Source: Bacteroidota bacterium (GTDB taxonomy: Bacteria > Bacteroidota > Bacteroidia > Bacteroidales > VadinHA17). Taken from it: a stretch of 6,347 nt of DNA. The notes under the pieces were generated by a model. That model saw only the letters and a program-made list of their open reading frames with translations, was not told where the DNA came from and ran no database searches. The DNA is taken from assembly GCA_030642585.1 (NCBI GenBank), contig DAOWNN010000133.1, positions 1 to 6,347 of the forward strand, given 5' to 3'. Shown here piece after piece: positions 1 through 5,275 of the stretch. The position numbers were made by a program, and so were the translations under genes. Positions within the stretch are counted from its first letter, which is position 1. Each line of letters begins with the position of its first letter.

Positions 1-1184
1 AAGCGTGCTGTTAATACCAGTTCTTTTTCACTTGCTTCGGGACGTATAAATCGACGATAAAAATCATTTACAATGTAAGAAGATCCCCAATTCAGGTGGG
101 TTCCGATTGTGGACATATAGGCTGCAATAATGGAAGCCACAACCAGGCCTAACCATCCAACTCCGATCTTGGAAAGCATAACCGGGTATGCAATATCGTC
201 TTTCAGGTAGGTCTCAGAAATATCCGGAAAATCAGCGCGTATGGAAGCAAGATCAGGGTAAATGATCAGGGAAGCCAGGGCCACAATGATCCATGGCCAC
301 GGCCGGAGAGCATAATGGGCAAAATTAAATAAGAGGGTTGCTCCAATAGCATTCTTTTCATCTTTTGCAGATAACATCCTCTGGGCAATGTATCCTCCTC
401 CTCCGGGCTCTGCTCCGGGATACCATACTGCCCACCATTGTACGGCAATAGGAATAATAAGTAGTGGAAGATAAACAGACGGATTAGTCATGTCCGGAAG
501 AAAATTAACTTTGTCACCCAGTTCGGCCAACATGCCTTTTAATCCTCCTATTGCCTGTACCTCCGGTTGTTTGACGGCTACAACTGCTGCAAATATTGCC
601 CCAAACATGGCAATACCGTATTGAAAGAAATCTGCCCAGACAACACCTCGCAATCCTCCTAAGCCTGCATAAATTACCACAATAACAGATGCTGATACAA
701 CAGTTATCCAGGGTTTCACGCCAAACATCACATCACCTATTTTAATTGCAGCAAGGGAAACTGTACCCATTATCAGGGTGTTGAAGAAAACTCCCAGGTA
801 TATGGCCCTGAAACCACGCAGAAATGAAGCTGCCTTACCATGATACCGGATTTCATAAAATTCCAGGTCTGTCATTACATTTGATCTGCGCCATAATCGC
901 GCATAAATAAATACAGTTACCATTCCGGTGATAAGGAAAGCCCACCAGGCCCAGTTTTTTGCCACCCCGTCTTCACGTACCATGCCGGTAACAAGGTTAG
1001 GAGTGTCTGCAGAAAATGTGCATGCCACCATGGAAATACCCAACAACCACCAGGGCATTCCCCGGCCACCCAAAAAGAATTCGGTGGTATTTTTACCGGC
1101 TTTCTTTGAAGCTACATATCCGATTAAAAGAACGATGCTGAAAAATATTGCAAGTATTACAAAATCAATAGTGACGAGTTTCAT
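1..1184 (-). CDS. Sodium:solute symporter (SSS family), 3' end cut by the window
   Basis: This is an inner-membrane transporter of the solute:sodium symporter family (TC 2.A.21), expected to import a sugar or other small organic solute with Na+. The frame is open from the ATG at 1184 to the window edge, giving 394 residues; family members usually run beyond 450, so the C-terminal part is missing. Hydrophobic segments are visible near residues 5-24, 45-59, 78-95, 127-148, 158-174, 188-205, 237-254, 296-308 and 341-357. The family signature GGLRGVVWADFFQ lies at 176-188, and a Gly-rich GGGGYIAQR loop at 260-269. A355, S358 and T359 align with the Na2-site residues A361, S364 and S365 of Vibrio vSGLT, so sodium coupling looks intact. 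The gene follows the CBM9-like gene after 99 bases on the same strand. Family assignment is firm. The substrate cannot be read from sequence; an amino sugar is a guess from context. Confidence 0.9.
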   Translation of the reverse strand, partial: MKLVTIDFVILAIFFSIVLLIGYVASKKAGKNTTEFFLGGRGMPWWLLGISMVACTFSADTPNLVTGMVREDGVAKNWAWWAFLITGMVTVFIYARLWRRSNVMTDLEFYEIRYHGKAASFLRGFRAIYLGVFFNTLIMGTVSLAAIKIGDVMFGVKPWITVVSASVIVVIYAGLGGLRGVVWADFFQYGIAMFGAIFAAVVAVKQPEVQAIGGLKGMLAELGDKVNFLPDMTNPSVYLPLLIIPIAVQWWAVWYPGAEPGGGGYIAQRMLSAKDEKNAIGATLLFNFAHYALRPWPWIIVALASLIIYPDLASIRADFPDISETYLKDDIAYPVMLSKIGVGWLGLVVASIIAAYMSTIGTHLNWGSSYIVNDFYRRFIRPEASEKELVLTAR

Positions 1185-1283
1185 AAGTATGTATTAGTAA
1201 AATATTAATTATTGTGCACGAACACATTTGTGAAGTAAATATACATTTTTTATTGAGGAATTGTTTTTGTGGTTTATGAAGTT

Positions 1284-1907
1284 TTATTTGAAAACCAGTT
1301 CTCCAAAGTATTCTGGTCTGTGAAAATCAGGCTCATCTGTCAATATTGGGTTCCATGACAGAAAGTGTGGAACAACTTGCTTATCTCCGCATTTGTAAAA
1401 ATTGCAATAGGCTGTTTTATTTTTTAAGGAAGTTAAACCAGGTAATTTAAATACTGATATTGGAATGACTACATCCAGGGTCCATTTCGTTTTGCTATCA
1501 ACAATATTTATTTTATTGGTTCCCAGAGAAGGTTTTACTTTTATTTTTTTTAGTAAATCTATATCGAGCCACTGCCTTGAATTTCTGTTTTCTCCATATG
1601 CCCCAAGTATAGTGCCTATGCAATTAAACTCCAGGTTATAATAATTTCCTTTATCAAATGATATAAAGAACTCCACACAACTGTCTTCAAACACAGGGTC
1701 ATTAAATTTTTTATATACAGCTTTTATATTTGACTCCTGTACAAAGTACTTCAGATAGATATGTTGTTCATCATGACTGATGTTAAAACTTGCTTCCACA
1801 TCACACCCAATATCCCACATATCAGAACTAATCTCATGAATATCTTCATTCAGGATATCAACTCCGGCATCATGTTCATTTACGTTTCTTACGAATATAT
1901 TTTTCAT
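1284..1907 (-). CDS. CBM9-like (family 9 carbohydrate-binding-like) protein, no signal peptide
   Basis: This 207-residue protein is built from one beta-rich module resembling the family 9 carbohydrate-binding/DOMON-like fold that Bacteroidota encode as short stand-alone proteins. Supporting features are the segment DPVFEDSCVEFFISF at residues 70-84, followed by a strand containing YYNLEFN (89-95) and LGAYGENR (101-108), and the C-terminal run from FYKCGD (170-175) through PHFLSWNP (180-187) to PDFHRPEYFGEL (193-204), typical of this group. There is no N-terminal hydrophobic stretch or lipoprotein Cys, so it is predicted cytoplasmic, unlike secreted xylanase-borne CBM9 modules. The ATG at 1907 is preceded directly by an in-frame TAA two codons upstream, which fixes the start as the most upstream possible ATG. 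No catalytic residues can be assigned; the role is unknown, perhaps sugar binding. It precedes the SSS transporter gene. Confidence 0.8.
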   Translation of the reverse strand: MKNIFVRNVNEHDAGVDILNEDIHEISSDMWDIGCDVEASFNISHDEQHIYLKYFVQESNIKAVYKKFNDPVFEDSCVEFFISFDKGNYYNLEFNCIGTILGAYGENRNSRQWLDIDLLKKIKVKPSLGTNKINIVDSKTKWTLDVVIPISVFKLPGLTSLKNKTAYCNFYKCGDKQVVPHFLSWNPILTDEPDFHRPEYFGELVFK

Positions 1908-1943
1908 ACTTTACATTTTTTTACGACTTAAACAATTGAGGCA

Positions 1944-1975
1944 GAAACCTTAACATTGAATGAATAGGAATCAAA
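1944..1975 (-). promoter_or_regulatory. Possible Bacteroidota-type promoter before the CBM9-like gene (weak)
   Basis: Reading the minus strand, TTTG at 1975-1972 is followed after 19 bases by TAAGGTTTC at 1952-1944. The Bacteroidota consensus is TTTG, about 19-21 bases, then TAnnTTTG. The upstream element and spacing fit, but the downstream element has one base too many between TA and TTT and ends in C. It lies just downstream of the repeat block and would leave an untranslated leader of roughly 30-40 bases. It is a candidate only; AT-rich DNA gives such matches by chance. Confidence 0.2.
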
Positions 1976-2023
1976 CAATAGCATCATCCTTCCAACCACC
2001 CCGGCCCTCGGGTACTCAAGCCA

Positions 2024-2043
2024 CCCCTCCTGGCCAGGAGGGG
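2024..2043. repeat. Perfect 20-base palindrome, inner hairpin of repeat unit A
   Basis: CCCCTCCTGG is followed immediately by its exact reverse complement, CCAGGAGGGG, giving a 20-base perfect dyad centred between 2033 and 2034. On the plus strand it is followed by AATTTTT (2044-2050), the layout of an intrinsic terminator. The genes run the other way, however, and the minus-strand flank is not T-rich, so a terminator role for these genes is doubtful. Confidence 0.8.
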
Positions 2044-2083
2044 AATTTTTCATCTTCCTGTATGTTTAGTAAATTCTTAATTT

Positions 2084-2104
2084 CTCCTCCTTTTCAAGGA
2101 GGAG
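2084..2104. repeat. Hairpin with 9-bp stem, inner hairpin of repeat unit B
   Basis: CTCCTCCTT (2084-2092) pairs perfectly with AAGGAGGAG (2096-2104) around a 3-base TTC loop. It is preceded by AATTT and is the counterpart of the palindrome at 2024-2043, in the opposite orientation. No T-run follows on the plus strand, and the minus-strand flank is AAATTAAG, so it is not a convincing terminator. In an RNA from the upstream operon it could act as a 3'-end stabilising stem. Confidence 0.75.
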
Positions 2105-2105
2105 T

Positions 2106-2200
2106 ACCCTGGCGAATGAATTAATCATTGTAACAAAGCAAATCTCCTGTTTTTCCTTTATTATAAATAGGGAGTTAAAAGTATAAGTTCGCCAAGGGGA
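2106..2200. repeat. Outer interrupted stem of repeat unit B with a 71-base loop
   Basis: TGGCGAA (2110-2116) pairs with TTCGCCA (2188-2194). After a one-base bulge the stem continues with CCC (2107-2109) against GGG further on (2196-2198). The 71 bases between (2117-2187) are AT-rich, contain no supportable ORF and have no counterpart in unit A, whose outer arm is compact. They look like a loop expansion or insertion within the element. Confidence 0.5.
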
Positions 2201-2235
2201 GGTGGTTCTTAAATTGAGGCGTATGCCCACAGGAA

Positions 2236-3249
2236 CTAGCCGGCAATATATTCATTTCCAACCTTCCTGGCCCTAACTGGTTTATCCAGGTCGATTCCCA
2301 GTGCAAGTCCTGTTTCAACCAGTATGTTCCAGCCCGCAACCAATTCAACATAATGTTCATATTCACCTCCATCCGGAATTTTAATTGTCGGGAAAATTGT
2401 ATCCCGCTTTGAAATTGCGATGACATTCATTCCAACTCCCTCTACCAGACATTCCCTGAACTTTTCTTCTTCGCTTTCAAAAGGATCAATTATTATTAGC
2501 ACATCATTTTTGTTTAGTACCTCTTCGATACCATGAACAGCATAAGTTCCTTCCAGGTAATCTGATTTCTTCCTGGTTATTTCGTTAGTTTTTAATCTCA
2601 ATTCTTCTGCAACACCTGTATTCTTCCCCGAGAATAATATTGTATCAGCATTTTTAATCAGCTTGATCAATTCACTGTCAATTTCTATTGTAAGTGCTGT
2701 TTCAATATCATCTGATAATTTAGCCAGCCCTTTCATGCCTGAATCATCCAAATACCTGAGCAGACTGTCATAGAACAAGGCCTGCTCAACTACACTTTTT
2801 GTGGCAGCTACAGCATTTTCTTTACCGCAGGATAGAACATATGATTCTTTTGCAAGATCTGTCAGAGGTGTATCCTGAAATGATGTTAAGCCAAAAAAAC
2901 TATCATGCCCTGCTTTTTTTAATTTTGTAAACAGGCGGATCAGCTCCTTTGTTTTTCCGGAATTAGAAGCTCCAAACACAGCATAATTATCCAGATCATA
3001 TTCCAAAGCCTGGGTGGAGCCTTCTGTTACAATGTTAAAACCATTGGTTTTCAAGGAAGCATAAATACTTCTTTTAGCCGGGAAGATCCTGCTACTGCCT
3101 TCTCCTGTGGCAAAAAGTGCCGATTTCTTTTTTATAGCTTCAACAAAAGGTTCTGCACAGGAGGGCCGGAAGTTTCTAACTACTTCTACAGTTTCCATCA
3201 TCTCTTTTACAAGAGCGTATTTTTTGTATTTATCATCTTTGAGCTTCAT
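2236..3249 (-). CDS. SIS-domain sugar-phosphate isomerase/deaminase, GlmS isomerase-like
   Basis: This 337-residue cytoplasmic protein has two SIS lobes and resembles the isomerase half of glucosamine-6-phosphate synthase without the glutaminase domain; AgaS and FrlB have a similar build. Lobe 1 carries the sugar-phosphate loops ATGEGSSR (47-54) and ASNSGKTKE (94-102), and the motif ENAVAATKS (144-152), matching VASTK of GlmS. In lobe 2, E223 and H239 are exactly 16 residues apart, as are catalytic E488 and H504 of E. coli GlmS. K329 in the C-terminal tail matches K603. The aldose-ketose isomerase chemistry therefore looks intact. Without a glutaminase, the likely reaction is deamination of an amino-sugar 6-phosphate to a ketose 6-phosphate plus ammonia. 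It starts one base after the deacetylase stop codon, so the two are cotranscribed. The alternative is a fructosamine 6-phosphate deglycase like FrlB. The fold is firm; the substrate is inferred. Confidence 0.88.
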   Translation of the reverse strand: MKLKDDKYKKYALVKEMMETVEVVRNFRPSCAEPFVEAIKKKSALFATGEGSSRIFPAKRSIYASLKTNGFNIVTEGSTQALEYDLDNYAVFGASNSGKTKELIRLFTKLKKAGHDSFFGLTSFQDTPLTDLAKESYVLSCGKENAVAATKSVVEQALFYDSLLRYLDDSGMKGLAKLSDDIETALTIEIDSELIKLIKNADTILFSGKNTGVAEELRLKTNEITRKKSDYLEGTYAVHGIEEVLNKNDVLIIIDPFESEEEKFRECLVEGVGMNVIAISKRDTIFPTIKIPDGGEYEHYVELVAGWNILVETGLALGIDLDKPVRARKVGNEYIAG

Positions 3250-3250
3250 A

Positions 3251-4021
3251 TTATATTCTGTTTTTATGAATAAACTCTTTTAATTCGTTCTGGATTAAAG
3301 CTTCTTTCTGAAATCCACCCCCCAGATGTTGCCAGTAGACCTCTGCATATTTAACTCCAATGGTTTTACCTAGTTTTTCATTGTAGGCTTTCATTAATTC
3401 AAAGAAGTTGTCCATTTTGTGCATATGTTTCATTAAATCGATTTGTGAAAGATGATATGAAAGCATTTCTACTTTTGTTTCAATAACAGAGGTGATATCC
3501 AGGTAAAAATGTGGTTCTGTGAGTTTTTCCCCCATTGGATCACTAAGGTCAATGGTTGCTGAATGGTAGAACAATGGTGTAATCTCAAGATGAGCTTCCT
3601 CACAGGGTACATTCGGAAGGCTGGCTACCAGGGCAGAAGCTTCTGCTATATGGCTTGCCACCCGGTGGTCAGGGTGATAATCTACAGGAAGATGAGAAAT
3701 GACAATACCGGCTTTTACCTTTCTGATCAGGTTGGTGAATGCAATTCGCATTTCTGCATTGTCATAAGCATAACCATCTTTCTGGTTAAGACAGTAATAA
3801 TCGGCATTTAGTACAGCAGCGGCATTCCTGGCTTCCTCTTTTCGTATCGCAATGGTTTTTTCACGATTTCCACTCATACCCCCAAGGCCTCCTGCAGTTA
3901 AAGTAACAATGGTTATCCTGTAGCCCCTATCGGCCAGTAACTTTAACATTCCGGCCGAAAATGCTTCGGTATCATCAGGATGGGCATGCAAAACAATTAC
4001 ACTTTTATTAAAATTATTCAT
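3251..4021 (-). CDS. PIG-L/LmbE family zinc-dependent N-deacetylase
   Basis: This 256-residue protein belongs to the PIG-L/LmbE family, whose members (MshB, BshB, the PIG-L enzyme itself) remove the acetyl group from N-acetylglucosamine conjugates. The N-terminal AHPDDTE motif lies at 13-19: H14 and D17 are the expected zinc ligands and D16 the general base. The second motif, HPDHR at 116-120, supplies H119 as third ligand, with the following VASHIAEA helix as in BshB. The protein is close to the usual family length and has no signal peptide, so it is cytoplasmic. It starts three bases after the phosphofructokinase stop and ends one base before the SIS start. With a NahK-like kinase and a GlmS-like protein alongside, a sugar or sugar-phosphate N-deacetylase replacing NagA/AgaA is the best reading. 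A thiol-biosynthesis role is less likely because no BshA or BshC homologue is present in the window. Confidence 0.9.
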   Translation of the reverse strand: MNNFNKSVIVLHAHPDDTEAFSAGMLKLLADRGYRITIVTLTAGGLGGMSGNREKTIAIRKEEARNAAAVLNADYYCLNQKDGYAYDNAEMRIAFTNLIRKVKAGIVISHLPVDYHPDHRVASHIAEASALVASLPNVPCEEAHLEITPLFYHSATIDLSDPMGEKLTEPHFYLDITSVIETKVEMLSYHLSQIDLMKHMHKMDNFFELMKAYNEKLGKTIGVKYAEVYWQHLGGGFQKEALIQNELKEFIHKNRI

Positions 4022-4024
4022 GGT

Positions 4025-5230
4025 TTATGTTTTGATAAAATTTCTTTCAAGCCTGGAAAAATCAGGTAATTCGTCAATCAGAGGACTTAGATATTCCATA
4101 AAAAGTGAGCTGGGGAAGTTTCCTTCCTTATTCAGGAATTCTGCAGGCATAGATTTTGCCCTGACTGCAACATCGGTCAGAAGAGCTTTTTCATAGCTTA
4201 CTTCATAGGGCGAATTTGAAATGCGATTTATAGAAACCATATAGCCGGATTCTTCATTTTCGGCTAGACGAACAGCTGCCACTCCACATTGATAGGCTTC
4301 TTCATTATCGTTAGGTACAGAGCGCACGTAATCACTCATAATTAATGATTCCGTAATTTGAAATTCACCCCTCCAGCCAAACTCATCATTTATCATCTTA
4401 TGAACATTTAAGCCAACACTTGCACCTCCCATGGCACCGAATTCTATATTGTTAAATTTATCTTTTCTTTGGGATGAACTAACTGGCATTCCGTCTGAAT
4501 ACTTTATGCCCTCACTAACAACAATCGAAACCCAGCCATATTTTTCTTCTGCTTTCTTCACATCATGCAGGAAATTTTCCTTATTAAAAGTGGTTTCAGG
4601 AGGGTAGATAAGGTGGGGGGCATCATCTTTCTCTTTTTTTGCCAGGGCAGTGGAGGCAGCCAGCCAGCCTGCGTCACGGCCAATAGTCTGATATATTACA
4701 TACTTGTCTACTTTTTGCATATCGCGCGCCAGCCATCCGCCCTGTAAAACATTCAGAATATTGCTTTTGGCAGCAGATGCAAAACCTGGTGTGTGATCGG
4801 TTCCAAATAAATCGTTATCCACAGTTTTAGGTATGCCTACACCAATTAAGTCATATTTTTGTCCTATGCAGTATTGTTCAAGGCGATTGATGGTATCCAT
4901 GGTGTCATTTCCCCCAATCAGAAAGACATATCTTATATTATACTTCCTTAGTACTTCAAGAATTTTAGGAAGATCTTCATTTTTCAGTTTATGCCTGGAT
5001 GAGCCCAGGGCTGACGAGGGCGTGAATCTTAGTTTACGTACAAGCAATTCGGGTTGCTTATTCAAATTGAAAAATTCTTCTTTCAAAAAACCTTCAATGC
5101 CATAATTCATCCCAAAAAGAGATTTGATTTTTCCTGATTTTTTAATCTCTTCAATTACGCCAGCCAGGCTGGCATTAATTACTGAAGTCGGACCTCCTGA
5201 TTGCCCTATAACCGCATTGCCTTTAATCAT
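4025..5230 (-). CDS. Pyrophosphate-type 6-phosphofructokinase
   Basis: This 401-residue member of the phosphofructokinase A family is expected to phosphorylate fructose 6-phosphate, or a related ketose phosphate, at C1. The N-terminal phosphate loop is IGQSGGPTSVINA (8-20). PKTVDND at 134-140 carries the catalytic base D138 and the K135 that marks pyrophosphate-dependent enzymes; ATP enzymes have Gly there. GGND at 106-109 has Asp where ATP enzymes have Gly, again the pyrophosphate pattern, although the preceding residue is Asn rather than Asp. GRDAGWLA (184-191) and the VVSEG segment (237-241, with E240 matching substrate-binding E222 of E. coli PfkA) complete the site. The gene follows the kinase after 45 bases and precedes the deacetylase by three. 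In context it would take the ketose 6-phosphate from the SIS enzyme; tagatose 6-phosphate or sedoheptulose 7-phosphate are alternative substrates. Cofactor use is predicted from these residues only. Confidence 0.9.
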   Translation of the reverse strand: MIKGNAVIGQSGGPTSVINASLAGVIEEIKKSGKIKSLFGMNYGIEGFLKEEFFNLNKQPELLVRKLRFTPSSALGSSRHKLKNEDLPKILEVLRKYNIRYVFLIGGNDTMDTINRLEQYCIGQKYDLIGVGIPKTVDNDLFGTDHTPGFASAAKSNILNVLQGGWLARDMQKVDKYVIYQTIGRDAGWLAASTALAKKEKDDAPHLIYPPETTFNKENFLHDVKKAEEKYGWVSIVVSEGIKYSDGMPVSSSQRKDKFNNIEFGAMGGASVGLNVHKMINDEFGWRGEFQITESLIMSDYVRSVPNDNEEAYQCGVAAVRLAENEESGYMVSINRISNSPYEVSYEKALLTDVAVRAKSMPAEFLNKEGNFPSSLFMEYLSPLIDELPDFSRLERNFIKT

Positions 5231-5275
5231 AATTATAGCTTTAGTAAGAAATTGCCCCGTAAAGGAAGGTACTTA

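Larger units (their letters stand above)
1994..2207. repeat. Paired, inverted REP-like palindromic elements (BIME-like block)
   Basis: This block fills most of the 328-base gap between the SIS gene (stop at 2236) and the CBM9-like gene (start at 1907); no coding region is supportable here. It is bounded by the inverted pair AACCACC (1994-2000) and GGTGGTT (2201-2207). Inside are two units of the same architecture in opposite orientation. Each has an AATT(T) end, a pyrimidine-rich hairpin (CCCCTCC or CTCCTCC paired with its complement), and an outer GC-rich arm ending in GGTGGTT. Unit A reads on the minus strand (about 2050 to 1994) and unit B on the plus strand (about 2079 to 2207), with the AATT ends facing each other. 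Such units resemble palindromic intergenic repeats seen in Bacteroidota and, in arrangement, enterobacterial BIMEs. Mobilisation by a RAYT-type transposase is a guess, as none is encoded here. Confidence 0.65.

Noticed and set aside
928..1197. Plus-strand open frame of 89 codons
   Set aside because: It lies antisense to the start of the SSS symporter, whose minus-strand frame encodes clear family motifs and membrane segments. The plus-strand translation has no recognisable domain.
1213..1232. TGTG-N6-CACA and CACA-TT-TGTG dyads upstream of the symporter, considered as a CRP/FNR-like operator
   Set aside because: The spacing does not fit the TGTGA-N6-TCACA consensus, the arms are only 4 bases, and such short dyads are expected by chance.
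2024..2050. Palindrome plus T-run as an intrinsic terminator of the enzyme operon
   Set aside because: The T-run is on the plus strand, whereas the genes are transcribed from the minus strand. The structure is better explained as part of a repeat element.
2175..2426. Minus-strand open frame of 83 codons overlapping the SIS gene end
   Set aside because: It is an alternative frame of the SIS C-terminus running into the repeat block. The translation looks like no family, and the SIS frame is conserved to its stop.
3251..4021. Bacillithiol biosynthesis (BshB-type deacetylase)
   Set aside because: The motifs fit BshB as well, but no BshA glycosyltransferase or BshC ligase is present, and the tightly linked neighbours are sugar-phosphate enzymes.
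4833..5105. Plus-strand open frame of 90 codons
   Set aside because: It is the antisense shadow of the phosphofructokinase gene, which carries catalytic motifs through the same interval.
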